Notes: generated by a model from the sequence alone, not told the origin. Shown: positions 41,846-52,937, numbered from the stretch's first letter. The stretch: DNA of 64,000 nucleotides from Euglena gracilis (GCA_039621445.1 CP154957.1:4892504-4956503), one strand, 5' to 3'. Numbers and translations are program-made.

Positions 41846-42214
41846 ATGTTGCCTGGGGCCCTTGGCCCCCAGCGTTGGCCTCGTCTGCAACGTGGTTCCA
41901 AGCCATCCAAACCCTGCACCGTCAGAAAGCCATCTTTGTGGTCGTCTAGAATGCCAAAGGTTTCGCCCTTCACCATGCTTCGGACTCAGGAAGGACACAC
42001 ACCCACACGCACGCACGCACGCACAAAGGAGGCGATTTCGACCCTCCTGGGGTTGGGTCAACGTTTGGAGACCTATGTGAGGGGCCTGATGGGGCCCGAT
42101 GTGCACCCCGTGTGCTTCAACCTGAGGGAGCCAAAGCTTGGGTTGCAGAACCCGTCTACACTTCCGCCTCCTGTGAGGGAACCTGATTTGACAAACCCTG
42201 CTTCTTCTTATTAG
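41846..42214 (+). other. Open frame just after the TMEM128-like stop
   Basis: A 122-codon frame whose second half (EAISTLLGLGQRLETYVRGL, then MGPDVHPVCFNLREP) looks protein-like. It begins 19 bases after a stop codon on the same strand, inside what should be 3' UTR. It includes an ACGC simple repeat. It may be UTR, an overlapping exon or chance. Confidence 0.25.
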
Positions 42215-42221
42215 GGTGAAC

Positions 42222-42428
42222 CCCCCTCCCAAATAACACCCCCCCCAAATAACACACCCCCCCTCGGGGGCCGATTTCGAGCGCCCAACTAACACCCCCC
42301 CCCTGTTTTCCTTTGGGTTTCCATGTAAAAATAACACCCCCCCAAATAACACACCCCCCCCCCCTGGGGCCCCAGTTCGGGTGCCCAAATAACACACCGG
42401 GGGGGGGTTATAAGGGGGGGGGTTTACA
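42222..42428. mobile_element. C-run/G-run foldback element, AATAACACC subtype
   Basis: Alternating CCCAAATAACACCCCCCC and GGGGCCCCAGTTCGGGTGCCC words, ending GGGGGGGGTTTA. Related copy at 56262-56396. Confidence 0.6.
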
Positions 42429-43024
42429 ATAGTGAGCACGTCACATCTGAGCAGTGCTTGCTGACAATCATGAGGGGCTTTAACGCCAAAAAAATTCGTT
42501 TTTTCGACCTTCTTATTTTCAACCATATTCGAGTCTCAGTCCGGCCCCTTGCCCGAGATTGGTCTTTAAAGGGCAGGCTTAACGAAAAACAGAATCCTGA
42601 CCCTCACGGAGCCCAGTACCTGGGGCAAGCACCGAATTTTTTCATCTTGTATGAAACAGATGATTGATGAACAGATGGTTTCGTGGACACAATAAGCACA
42701 GCAAAATGAAATAGTTCAGTCCATGTGAATGAAGGTTTTTGGCTGGTTTGGCGATGTCCCAAAGATGCTGGGAATTCATTTTTTGCCTGGCATCTACTGT
42801 ATGTATGTACGTACGTATGTACGTACATACCTACGTACATGTGTATGTACGTACGTACGTACGTATGTATGTGTGTGTATGTATGTGTGATGCATGTGTG
42901 TGTATGTATGCATGTACGTACGTTCGTATGTATGTATGTATGCATGTATGTATGTATGTATGTATGTATGTATGTATGTATGTATGTATGTATGTATGTA
43001 TGTATGTATGCATGTATGTATGTA

Positions 43025-43411
43025 AACCCCCCCTTATAAGTGCACGGGTGCGCGCATTTTAAGGACGTAGTTTCGGACCCCAAGGGGTGCGCACTTATTA
43101 GGGCAGTGCGCACTTTTTAGGAGAAAGCCGAAAATACTCACATTTCCACCACTCTTTTTCAATTTCTCCCCCATTTTGTGATTTCAAGCTTTGCGAGTCG
43201 AGTGATTATGTGTCACATTTTTTTTGAGCTCGGATGATAGAAATATTTGGTTTGAGAAAGACAATTCTGAGAATTGTGTGTGCTTTCCGACCTGGGATGT
43301 GACCGTGATTTCTGCTTTGGGGGGGGTAGGGAGGTAGTTTCGGACCTTGGGGGGTGCGCACTTATTAGGGCACTGCGCACAATTAGGGCACTGCGCACTT
43401 ATTAGGGGGGG
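43025..43411. mobile_element. C-run/G-run foldback element inserted in (TATG)n
   Basis: TAAACCCCCCCTTATAAGTGC at the left, GCACTTATTAGGGGGGGTTTA at the right, about 80% like the element at 34453-34881 by eye. The left end abuts ATG of the microsatellite and the right end abuts TGTG. Confidence 0.75.
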
Positions 43412-43556
43412 TTTATGTGTGTATGTATGTATGTATGTATGTATGTATGTATGTATGTATGTATGTATGTATGTATGTATGTATGTATGTATGTATGTAT
43501 GTATGTATGTATGTATGTATGTATGTATGTATGTATGTATGTATGTATGTATGTAT

Positions 43557-43834
43557 GGCAGCCTGAAACTACTGGGCCCCCCCGGGGGGGCCCAGTAGTT
43601 AATCCGGGGGGTCAAAATAGTTTTTTTGCGTTAATGATGGAATAGGGTTAGGTGCGCGACTTAGGCTTAGGGTTAGGCCTAATTTGTACACCGAACACCC
43701 GTCTATGTTAGGCCTAACCCTAACCCTAAGTCGCGCACCTAACCCTATTCCATCATTAACGCAAAAAAAACTATTTTGACCCCCGGATTAACTACTGGCC
43801 CCCCCCGGGGGGGGGGCAGTAGTTTCGGGCTGCC
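43557..43834. mobile_element. 278-bp palindromic foldback element in (TATG)n
   Basis: Arms of about 125 bases, starting GGCAGCCTGAAACTACTGG and ending CAGTAGTTTCGGGCTGCC, separated by a loop of about 25 bases near 43681-43706. The inner arms carry GGCTTAGGGTTAGGCCTAA, a telomere-like word in inverted orientation. It could extrude as a cruciform. No coding capacity. Confidence 0.85.
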
Positions 43835-43919
43835 GTATGTATGTATGTATGTATGTATGTATGTATGTATGTATGTATGTATGTATGTATGTATGTATGT
43901 ATGTATGTATGTATGTATG

Positions 43920-44101
43920 CCTCCCCCCCCTTGTCGTTGACACGGCGTGTCGTTGACACAGCCCCCGTGTCAACGACACTTTTCTGGAACACTATCCATT
44001 GAATCACAGTGACATTGACATGGCGTGTCGTTGACACCCCCCCCCGTGTCAATGGCACTCTCCTGGGACATTGGCGTGTCAACGACAAGGGGGGGGGGAG
44101 G
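43920..44101. mobile_element. 182-bp TIR element in (TATG)n
   Basis: Terminal inverted repeats of about 24 bases: CCTCCCCCCCCTTGTCGTTG and CAACGACAAGGGGGGGGGG. Inner repeats of GTGTCGTTGACAC and its complement alternate. No coding capacity. Confidence 0.8.
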
Positions 44102-44280
44102 TATGTATGTATGTATGTATGTATGTATGTATGTATGTATGTATGTATGTATGTATGTATGTATGTATGTATGTATGTATGTATGTATGTATGTATGTAT
44201 GTATGTATGTATGTATGTATGTATGTATGTATGTATGTATGTATGCATGTATGTATGTATGCATGTATATATACATATCG

Positions 44281-44293
44281 TCAAGGACCGCCC
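44281..44293 (+). mobile_element. Isolated hAT-like right terminus
   Basis: TCAAGGACCGCCCTG-type end directly after the microsatellite, followed by CGCAGGTG. The rest of the element appears to be missing or replaced by the (TATG)n array. Confidence 0.45.
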
Positions 44294-44429
44294 TGCGCAG
44301 GTGAGGATTATTTGCCGTTTCCTGCCTTTGCCTCCTCCTCACGCAGCGATGTCTTTTCTCCCGGGGTACGCGTGTGGCCAACCCCCTTTTTTTCCCCTCG
44401 CACAACCGCAGCGAACCCTCCGGCCAAAG

Positions 44430-44528
44430 ATGCTGCACCTCCGGGTGCGTGCCACTCTCCTCCTCGTTGTACTCCTGGCCGTCGTCAGCCCCATTGGCGC
44501 GAGGGACCTGGCGTACCAAACGACATGG
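44430..44528 (+). CDS. First exon of a secreted or membrane protein
   Basis: ATG followed by a classic signal sequence: MLHLRVRATLLLVVLLAVVS, PIGARDLAYQTTW, then a TGG|GTGGGC donor (33 residues). The codons are GC3-rich. The following exon was not identified with confidence; a GC-rich frame at 44940-45095 (GSVVDKKPERATGRCSSPPR) is a possibility. Mature function unknown. Confidence 0.55.
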
Positions 44529-45095
44529 GTGGGCTTCTTCTTAATGGAATAAAAAAAAAGGCCGCACACGGGGGGGGGGGCGGAGTTGTACGGAGGGGCC
44601 TCGCAGGGTTGACCCCCCCACCCACACCAAACACCACACTGGGAAAACTTGGACCCAAATTGGCCGCCTCAGAAAAGTGATGGGGGTGGTCGGCCCCGTC
44701 GCCGCCGCCCACACAGGGTTTCTGTGTTCCCCCGGGGAGGGGAGGGGGTGGCGCACATCCTCCCTGGGGGTCGATTTTCGAAAAGGCCGACCCAGCCAAA
44801 TGCCTGCTGAAAATGGCCGGGCCAGGGACCCGGGTCGGGGCCTGGTGCCTTCAGCGCCGGGGGGGGGGGGGGTGCTGAGTGACAGCACAACCCACCCCAA
44901 ACCCTGACCCTCGGCTTGCCTGCCCGTAGCACCCCCCCCCCTGGCTGCCTGGAGGGCAGCGTAGTTGATAAGAAGCCTGAGCGTGCGACGGGGAGGTGCT
45001 CCAGCCCCCCCAGGAGGAGCCGACTGCTGGGGCTCTGGCCGCTGCCAGGGGGGCCACCTGTGGACCCTCCCAGGGCGCTTCCCACGGAATCAAAG

Positions 45096-45570
45096 GGGCG
45101 GTCCTCAAATGGTGGTCATTAAAAAAAATTCATTTAAAAAATTCAATTTGAAAAAAAGTTAAAAAATTCCTGTCTCTGGCCTCCTGCCTTCTGGTTTAAG
45201 GGATTATTGTGGGCCTCAGGGACTTTATCCAAACGACGTTCTTTGTGTAAAAATGGAAAGCCTTCGGCTTTGGTCAAATAACACCACACCAACCCCCCCC
45301 CACACACCCACACCTGCAACGGAGTTTCTGTTCTCTTCGGCCTTGGCCAAAAGTCCGGCCAACAGCCGGTCCAGGACTTGAATGGGGTCGAAAATTAAAA
45401 GGTTAGTACTTCATTTTTTGTAGCATGGCTGCTTTGGCAATGGTCCAAGGATGCCAGAACTCCCCTCCCCCCCCCCTGATGTGGGCCTATTTCCACCGAG
45501 AAATTCGGATTCGGAATGTCTGCCCGTGTTTCCTGTGATTTGTTCGTCAAATGTTATTTTGTTAAGGACC
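45096..45570 (+). mobile_element. Diverged hAT-like MITE
   Basis: Left GGGGCGGTCCTCAAATGG, core GGCAATGGTCCAAGGATGCC, right GTTAAGGACCGCTG. No clear 8-bp duplication. The left part also contains Lys-rich low-complexity sequence. Confidence 0.5.
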
Positions 45571-45724
45571 GCTGAAGAAGTCACTGGACATTGAACCCCC
45601 CCAGACCGACCTGGGGAGAGGCCCTCCCCTCCAGAATTTTTTAAAAAAAGCTCCCTCCCTGCAGATATAGTTGCGCCACCGTCATCCAGCGCCCCAGCCC
45701 AATAATTTCATCTGTCATCTTCAC

Positions 45725-45805
45725 AATAATAACAACAACAACAACAACAACAATAATTAATAAGAATAATAAATAATAACAATAATAACAACAGCAATGA
45801 TAATA
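45725..45805. repeat. (AAC)n/(AAT)n simple repeat
   Basis: AACAACAACAACAACAA followed by AATAATAAATAATAAC, directly upstream of the ATG at 45821. Confidence 0.85.
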
Positions 45806-45820
45806 ATGTCATCTTGAACA

Positions 45821-46015
45821 ATGACCAGCAAGCCAACCACAGCGTTCCGCAGGAAAACCACGGTGCCACGCTCTGCGGCCGAAGGGAGCCACCACAGCTG
45901 TGCAGCGGAGGTGCCGGATGGGCCGGAGTGGAATGCCCGACACAACCCGGCCGCCCACAGGTTTGAAACGTTGAGGGCCGCCTTGAGGATCAATGGGTTT
46001 CCATGGATCGAACCA
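45821..46015 (+). CDS. Candidate exon with start codon
   Basis: ATG then TSKPTTAFRRKTTVPRSAAE, GSHHSCAAEVPDGPEWNARH and NPAAHRFETLRAALRINGF. Codons are moderately GC3-biased. The 3' border is unclear because the sequence merges into a hAT-like remnant (CCATGGATCGAACCAGGTCG). No family recognised. Confidence 0.4.
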
Positions 46016-46314
46016 GGTCGGAATCAAAAATAACTCTATTGAAAGGGCGTTTGTCCTGAGCTTTGGGTAGATTGGCGATTCTCCAAGGACCCTAGAGGTC
46101 GTTTTTTGCCTCATTGCTTTATTTTTTCTGAAGGACCCTCCAGGGAAGGTATGAATTTTCGCATAAAATTGTGTCAGACGCTTGTCTTGTGGCAATGGAA
46201 ACAACGGAAACGCTCAGCAGTGACCTCGTTAAACATTTTACACTGGTCATTCAAGGAATAAAACCAACACTGATGTATCCACCCATGTCCAACGACCCCC
46301 CCCCCGGTCAGAGG

Positions 46315-46621
46315 CAGGGCGGTTAAGGACCGCCTTTATGCCAAAGGGCTGGGCAAGGGCTGGACTGGGACTCGAATAGGGTCGAAATTAGGATGTCGAA
46401 GAATACATGTTTGATGTTTTGGTGTTTTGGCTGGTATGGCGATGGTCCAAGGACAAGAAGGATGCGCGGAATCCATTTTTCCCCCGCTATCAACCTGTCT
46501 TCGCTGAAAAATTTCGATTTTTTTGCCCGGTTTTCCTCTGTATTTTTGGTTGAATGTGCTGGGACAGCATATTTTTTTTAATTCATTTAAGTTTTGAGGC
46601 TTAAAATTTAGGACCGCCCTT
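46315..46621 (+). mobile_element. hAT-like MITE
   Basis: Left CAGGGCGGTTAAGGACCGCC, right TTAGGACCGCCCTT. The flanking octamers GTCAGAGG and GTCGGAAG agree at 6 of 8. It has the family core with GGCGATGGTCCAAGGA and GAATGTGCTGGGACAGC. Confidence 0.7.
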
Positions 46622-46779
46622 GTCGGAAGCCACCTTTTTTGGAGGTTTGGCCAGTCCATGAGCCTTTTTTTGGGGGGCCAATAAAAAACTCGTTGTCTAA
46701 AGGCCGACCCTCCTCCCGGTCAGAGGACACCTTTTTGTCCTTGTCAGAACCCTACGCCCAATTCAACATGGGGGTCAGG

Positions 46780-47345
46780 GAATTTCTTAAGCCGGAGGGT
46801 ACCCTACCCCCTTAGTTGCACTAAGGCTTCTTGTCTGTTTATGGCCGGCGCTAACTTCGCTTCTGGCCCAGTTTGCTGCTGTTTACCCTACCCCCCCGGG
46901 GGGGGGGTCCAGCCAGCCAGCAGCTCAAATCCAGCCAGCAGCCCAAATTCGGGCTGGGAGCCCCCCCGGGGGGGTCGAGTGAAACAAAGTTGGGTCCAGC
47001 CCGGCCGGAGGCCGGGCCAGCCGGCCGCAGGCTGGCCAGCCAACTGGGCTGCCCAGCTCGCTTATCCTTGCATTTTTTCTCCTCATCACAGCCCCTCCAT
47101 CACAGCCCCCCAGCCTTGATCTAGCTCCACCCATCAAAATGTCGAAAATGAAAATGGCAAAAATGTGTTAGAAATTTTTGTTTTTCCTCGACCCAGCCCA
47201 GCCCAGCCACCTCCAGCCCCGGACCCCCCCTCCCCCCCCCACCCCCCTGGGGGGGGGGTCCAGCCAGCAGCTCGTTTCCAGCCAGCAGCCTTTTTGCTAG
47301 CCGGAGGCTGGACCCCCCCCCCCCGGGGGGTCCTTAAGAAATTCC
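46780..47345. repeat. CCAGCCAGCA-family repeat
   Basis: Contains the block TTAGTTGCACTAAGGCTTCT (46808) shared with 25016, then GGTCCAGCCAGCCAGCAGC words, CCGGCCGGAGGCCGGGCCAG, and C/G-run pairs. No coding signal. Confidence 0.6.
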
Positions 47346-48365
47346 CTGATGTGGGTTCATTCCAGAAAATTTTCGGTTGGGTGGAAAAAAGGCTCCTGCC
47401 CCCCCCCCCGTGGGGTCCCGGCTGGAACTGGGCCTGACCCAAACTGGATGCCAATCACGAGAAAAAAAATAGATTTTCGACCATAAATTTGAGCTGGGCA
47501 GCCCCTGTCCATCCATTTCTTCATTTCGCCCATTTTCTTTGGCCCGTTTTGCACTCCAACGACAAAATATGCTGTCCAGAGGCAGCTGGACACGAATTGA
47601 AACCCGTCCATGGGGCGTCTGGAGTTGGAAATAGGCTGCATGAACGAAAGTGGGAGCCCCCCTGGCTTGAACCACGCCTGAAGTGGGTGGGAAAAGGAGG
47701 GGTGCAGGCAAATATCAGCACATGGGAAACAAAATCCCGTCATTACACACAACAAGCCATGACCTCAACGTTGGATTTTGATGGATTTTTGAGTAACAAT
47801 GTGACATTGTTTCCCCCCCTCCACCGGTCCCTCCTTTGGGAAAGTTTCGAAGACCCTGGTGTCAACTAAAGATTTGTGAGCAGGGGTTGGTTATTGCGGA
47901 AAAGTGTTTCCTCTTTTCCTTTCACCAAGGGATCACCCATTTGGGACCAAATGTGGGGACAGGGATTTTTCCATTGCCTTCAGTCCCACCCTGCCTCTCT
48001 TGGTATGGGAATGGACCAACGTGTAAGACAAAAGATGGTCCAAAAAGCCCCTATTTGGATACTGTCCATCGCTTATTCTGAGGCACATTTTGTGCGACAT
48101 TCTTTTCCAGTAATTTGCGTGTGTTGCGCCAGTGAGGAAACCTCTGAAAATGTCCCAAAATGTCACCGATTAAAATTGGGTTGTGTCTTCCCGGGCGAGC
48201 GGTGTTTGGTCCGAGCGTCATGCACCAGCAAATTCGAATGCCCTGCCGCGGCCATCCCCAGGACACCGTCTCGGCGATGACTTTGTGACGTGAGATGGAG
48301 CCCTTTTGCCTCTTTATCCCGAGGCGATTTTTTCTGCGGCACTCGGGCCACCACTCCGCCCCAGC

Positions 48366-49467
48366 CCCGGCGCTGCCCCCCGTGCCGGAGGGCGGCGGCG
48401 CAGCCACCGCGCTGGAGGTGAACGGCGGCGCCGTCAAGCTGGACGCGCTGGGCCCGATGGTGGTCGGGGTGGACGGCACGCTGCAGCGTATCGCGAACTG
48501 GGACCCCGGCAGCGCTCGCAGCGAACGCCTTTTCAGTGCCTTGCCGCTCTGCGGGCCTGGCTTTGGGCTGCGTGTTTGCATTCAGACTTGCAACCCTTTC
48601 GCCCAGTGGTCGTATTTTTTGTTTGGAGGCTTTCATCCTCCCGCCGTCTCTGGCAGCGTGTCCATGGGGCAGACAAAAGTTGTGATTTACAGAAAAGTTA
48701 TGGAAAATCTACAAAATTGCCGTCAAATTTCGACAAAAGTTTGGTTTGGAAAGTTAATTTGGGGGAAATCAGTATTCAACCGCTTCTTAACACATTTTTG
48801 GCCAGCTGCCGAGCAGTTTTACCCTATTTGTCGTCGAGGAAACGGAACAAATCCAGGCTCTCTTGCCAACGGCCAGTAGGTATCAACCGGTTTTGAACCC
48901 TAAAAAGCAGGAAAACACAGTTTTTTGATGTTTTGGGTGGATGGTCCCAGGTCCAAGGATGTCAGAAATCATTTTTTCCCCCGGGGTTAACCTGTTTTTG
49001 CCAATTAAGATGGCATTGTAGGGGGGCTATCTTTCCTGTGGAGATGACGGTTTCTTTTTCAGTACATTTTTTTTCAGTACATTTGAGGGGAGCAGGATTT
49101 ATTAATTGGGTAATCCTGGTTCAAATTGAGAACTTTTTGAAAATTCAACCATTTGTTGAATGGATTCTTCTCTGTCATTCAGTGAAGAGTCCAATCATTG
49201 CAGCAAATAAAACCGTCGTTGGGGAATTCAGCACATACTTTTCAGGTCGGGCGCCTCAGGTCAGGACATACCGACGCCCAGCGTCACGACTCGGTCCACG
49301 CACAAATTTACCAAAGCTCGTTCCTGGGCCTCACAGGCGCTGCCGTGCGACCCAACGCCATGACGAAGAAGGAGCAGGCTGCCACACTCCTCATCATTGC
49401 CGCCCGCAACCGAGAGCGGCGGGAGCGGCTCGCCGCCCAGCAGAGTGCTGTGCCGGGGGTGTCGTGA
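48366..49467 (+). CDS. Conserved 'LGPxVV-DGTLxRIxNW' domain protein, last two exons
   Basis: Exon one (about 48366-48506) reads PALPPVPEGGGAATALEVN, then GGAVKLDALGPMVVGVDGTL and QRIANWD. The last exon (about 49332-49467) reads MTKKEQAATLLIIAARNRER and ends RLAAQQSAVPGVS-stop. Together they match a domain I know from algal, plant and bacterial proteins, where LGPxVVxxDGTLxRIxNWDxMTxxE is followed by a helix ending in RNxxRxxxL; its function is not established. Neither border is GT-AG. The rule NNN-CAG / CTG-NNNNN (exon end 48506, exon start 49332) gives an in-frame join but adds about ten residues between NWD and MT. A tighter join would place the border in CCC shared by both sides. Upstream exons were not found. 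Confidence 0.65.
48900..49110 (+). mobile_element. hAT-like MITE core inside an intron
   Basis: TTTTGATGTTTTGGGTGGATGG and CCAAGGATGTCAGAAATCA, followed by the polypyrimidine stretch. The termini are unclear. It lies within the nonconventional intron of the LGP-domain gene. Confidence 0.45.
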
Positions 49468-49736
49468 CCTGGGGTGCCAGGCATGACCCAGGTATCGTCC
49501 CTCTCGCAAAGGGAGACTCACCGCACCGCCCCTCGCACTCAACCCACCCACCCCCACCCTCCCTCGTCTCTATGCCAGCCACACCTTTCGTCTCGCGAGG
49601 TGTGTGTGTGGCACGCTGGATGTGCCTGTGCATGCGAGTGTGCATGCGTGCGTACGTGACGACGCATGGCTTTTTCCTGTCCGTTCCGATCTCCCGCAAA
49701 CCACAGATTCATTTGGTGACCCCATGGGGGAGGTAC

Positions 49737-49890
49737 CTCGCCCCCCCCGGGAAATTGTCACCTGACAGGTTGGCCAGTGCCAGAGACCCTGACAACTTCC
49801 TACACGGACAGGTTGGCGGTAATGGGTACCCTGACAGTTTCCCAGGCGGCACCCTGACAGGTTCTCGGGCATGACAGTTTCCCGGGGGGG
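49737..49890. repeat. GGGAAACTGTCA-type short repeat, copy 4
   Basis: CCCCCCCGGGAAATTGTCACC at the left, then GACAGGTTGGCCAGTGCCAG, ending GGGCATGACAGTTTCCCGG and a G run. Same layout as copy 3 in inverse orientation. Confidence 0.6.
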
Positions 49891-50144
49891 GGGGGTGGGA
49901 AACACTTTCTCCAGGCCCAACCACCCACCCACTTTTTTCGAACAAGCCCCAATCACCAAAAATCCTCACCCCCCCCCACCCAGGGATCAACCCCCCCCCC
50001 CCACTCACCCAGCTGAAAACCACCTGAAACTCCATAAAAATCCTCAAATTTTTCCAGCCAACCCAGCATCCCAATGGGTTGGTCACACTCATTGTACACC
50101 TCACCCCCTAGAGGCAGCCCAACACGGAAGGAAGAAAGTGATTA

Positions 50145-50494
50145 CCATGCCCCCCCCCGAGCTGCCCCCCCCCCCCCGAGCTATTCCCATAGGGGGTACG
50201 GGAATAACTCACTGTCATAGCACTTTTTATAAAGAGCTTCCCAAAAAAGTGCTCAAAAATCGACGTTTTTGGGACGTTTTCAAAAAACTCTTTTTGGGAT
50301 ATTGCTGAAAATTGACCATTTTTTGCGAACATCCAAAAAAGTTGCCAAAAATGACCCCTTTCGGGCTGCCTGAGGTTCGGGTATGGGAATAGCTCGGGGG
50401 GGGGGGGACCTAGGTCCCCCCCAAGCTGTTCCCCCCACACTGTTCCCATTGGGCCATAAAGGGTGCCGGGGACGGGAATAGCTCGGGGGGGGGC
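50145..50494. mobile_element. C-run/G-run foldback element, GAGCTATTCCC subtype
   Basis: Left CCCCCCCGAGCTATTCCC, right GGGAATAGCTCGGGGGGGGG, with a second internal pair (GGGAATAGCTCGGGGGGGGG at 50383 and CCCAAGCTGTTCCCCCC). It ends about 17 bases before a candidate exon. Confidence 0.65.
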
Positions 50495-50510
50495 ATGGTG
50501 CTCTTGTCCA

Positions 50511-51456
50511 TGGTTTGAGGAATTGTTGTCTCGGAATCCTGTCTTCCGTCGTTTTAAAGGTTCCCTTCGGAAGGAGGGCTTTGACAGCAAGGAAACATTT
50601 GGATTCATCACCATTGAGGACATGGCACGCATGGCAATTCCACCGGGGTGAGGCGTCTTATGGAAGACGTGAAGGGTCAGTTGTTAGCTTCATCCAGCAC
50701 GTTGTAGAAGACTTCGTTCCATTATTCTTTCATCCCGTCCAAAAGATTGAATAATAGCGGCTGAGAAGTTGCTGACAAAAAAAAATATGGCAGCCGGGGA
50801 CCCGCCCAAAGAGAAAACCCCGTGAAATGAAAAGAAAAAGATGGTGGGGACCTGTCTTGGCAGACAGGTCAGCACCACAGAAGTGGGGCTGGAGAAGCCA
50901 TGGGGACCTGAGTTCCTCAAGCCTGGGTGAGCGCCATCTTATGTTCGTCTGTAAATTTTTCATTTTACAAATTTGTGCTTCACCACTTTTATTATATGTT
51001 TCACCAAGGAAAATTTGTGTATCACATATGTATCACCAAAAAAGTTTTAATGTATCACATATGTATTACCAAAGAAAAATTAATGTCTCACAGATGCGTT
51101 GTGATACGCACTAAATGGCCGTCTGCCACCCACCCGCCCGCCCATGGCAGGCATCACAGGTTGAGTGAACGTATGCCCCCACTGGCGCTGTTTGCGCAGT
51201 CCAAGTGCTCAAAGTGCTGCAGCACCTCCTGGACGACGCCATTCCATCTCCAACCGGGCTCATAACTGACAGGTTGGGCTGTTTGCAAGCTACATAGTTT
51301 CCCGCCTCCAAATCTTTGGCCCCGGCTACGTCGTTTCCGGATGCCGCTGGGGATCAGGAGGGCAGCAGGGAGGCCGATGCGCCGGGGACTGGGACGGCAG
51401 CGGGGACGCTGATGCCACAGGGGATTGAGAGGGCTCTGGGGAGGGTGACGCCAAAG
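50511..51456 (+). CDS. Candidate gene with three exon blocks, unidentified
   Basis: Block one (50511-50647) reads WFEELLSRNPVFRRFKGSLR, KEGFDSKETFGFITIEDMAR and MAIPPG, with a GTGAGG donor. Block two (about 51200-51275) reads QVLKVLQHLLDDAIPSPTGL after a TTTGCGCAG acceptor. Block three (about 51310-51456) reads PATSFPDAAGDQEGSREADA and MPQGIERALGRVTPK, with an AAG|GTGAGG donor. Each has good codon bias, but the phases of blocks one and two do not fit a simple join. So the grouping is tentative. I do not recognise a domain. Confidence 0.4.
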
Positions 51457-51479
51457 GTGAGGCCAACGTTCAGGGGGGG

Positions 51480-51775
51480 GGTCAAGTTAAAGGACCACCC
51501 CTTTAGGACCACCCTTAGGCAGGCCTGAGGGCCAGCCAACGGCCGGTCTGGGCGTCGAAAGGGGTCGAAAATTAAAATGTTGAAACCCGCGTTTTTTGAC
51601 GTTTTGGGTGGATGGGCGATGGTCCAAGAATGCTGGCAATCACTCCCCCCCCCCCGAAGTAGAACTGCTTTTGACACAATGTGGCCATGTTTTGGGCCAC
51701 TTTCGCTGTGAATTTTGCATGGAATATGTTGGGATGGGAAAGAATCTTTGGATATAAGAATTACCCTGGAGGAGG
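51480..51775 (+). mobile_element. hAT-like MITE, rearranged left end
   Basis: AAAGGACCACCCCTTTAGGACC at the left, core GGTGGATGGGCGATGGTCCA, right end ATTACCCTGG. No clear duplication of the target. Confidence 0.5.
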
Positions 51776-52084
51776 GTCGTCTTTGACCAGAAGTGCATCT
51801 GAGTCAGGGTGTTCGCCAGTCACCAAGCATTGTCGAATCAGCCTGGTTGGTTTGTTTTTCCAAAGGGGGAAGTTCTGGCTTGGTGCGTGATTCATTTCCA
51901 TTCCGTGTGAGGCATTTGGCGTCGAGCCAAAAATTCAAAGCAAATCAACAACAAGTACGCCGCCCATTAATATACCTGGCGATATGTTAATGGGCCCTCC
52001 GGATTCAGGGGCCAGTGAATCCATTTGGGGGTACATCATTTGTGCTTCTAACAGACCCCAAAATGCAATCTTTTGTTTTCATCC

Positions 52085-52510
52085 AGGGGTTTTCTTAAGC
52101 TGGAGGGGACCCCAGCCCTGGGGGGGGGTCCAGCCAGCCAGCACCTTTTTCCAGCCAGCCTCTCAGCCGGCTGTGGACCCCCGGGGGGGGGGGGGGGCTG
52201 CTGAAATAAAGTTCGGGTCAGCCCGGCAAAGCCGGGCTGGACCGAAAAATATTTTGGCACAAAGCGCCGAGAATTTTGGGAAAAGGGGCTAAAAAATGGC
52301 CTAAAATGTTTTTGGGTGGTTTTTGGGATTTTTCCATTTAAATTTGGCTGAAAAAATTCCAACCCAGCTGGATTTGGGCTTTTCGGGGCATTTGCCTGGT
52401 CCAGTGCCAGCCGGGTTTGAACCACCTCCCTGGACCCCCCCCCCCCACCCCCAGGGGGGGTCGAGCCAGCACCTGTTTTCCAGCCAGTCCGCGGGACCCC
52501 CCCTCCACTG
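52085..52510. repeat. CCAGCCAGCA-family repeat
   Basis: GGGTCCAGCCAGCCAGCACC and CCTTTTTCCAGCCAGCC words flank GGTCAGCCCGGCAAAGCCGG. Ends with GGACCCCCCCCCC pairs. No coding signal. Confidence 0.6.
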
Positions 52511-52937
52511 ATTCATTGGACAAATTGTTTTGACAAAACAGCTGTATTGTAAACCATGAACACCACTTTCGGAGGGAAGTCGTTGAAGTTCTGCCTTGCT
52601 TGCTTTCCTTCGCAGCAGTGTGGCGAGGGGATTAACCTTCGTCATTTTTTGGTGTTGAAGTTCCAAACTCGGGTGTGAACATGATCTGGGGGGACATATT
52701 ATTTCTGTTTCTGTTTCTTATTCTTCTGGAGGTTTTTCTGTGGGTTACAGGACATATGACTGGACACACACTGACAATATGTCTGTGCCCGCACTCTTAT
52801 CCAGCCTTCCAAAAAAATCATTGAACAGTGCGGTCATTGTTGTGAAAAATTTAAAATTTTCAAAAAAAAATATTCGACTGCGCATCCCACACCCACGTCC
52901 ATCGCCCCACCGTTCCCCACAGGCCGTCCACCACGGC

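Larger units (their letters stand above)
42796..44268. repeat. (TATG)n microsatellite array in four tracts
   Basis: Tracts at about 42800-43024, 43413-43556, 43835-43919 and 44102-44268, with GTAC-type interruptions only in the first. Three unrelated foldback elements separate the tracts. Long MYVC/YIHT frames across it are artefacts of the repeat. Confidence 0.9.

Noticed and set aside
42725-44304. Long open frames of MYVC/YIHT type on both strands
   Set aside because: They are translations of the (TATG)n microsatellite, open in every frame because the repeat lacks stops.
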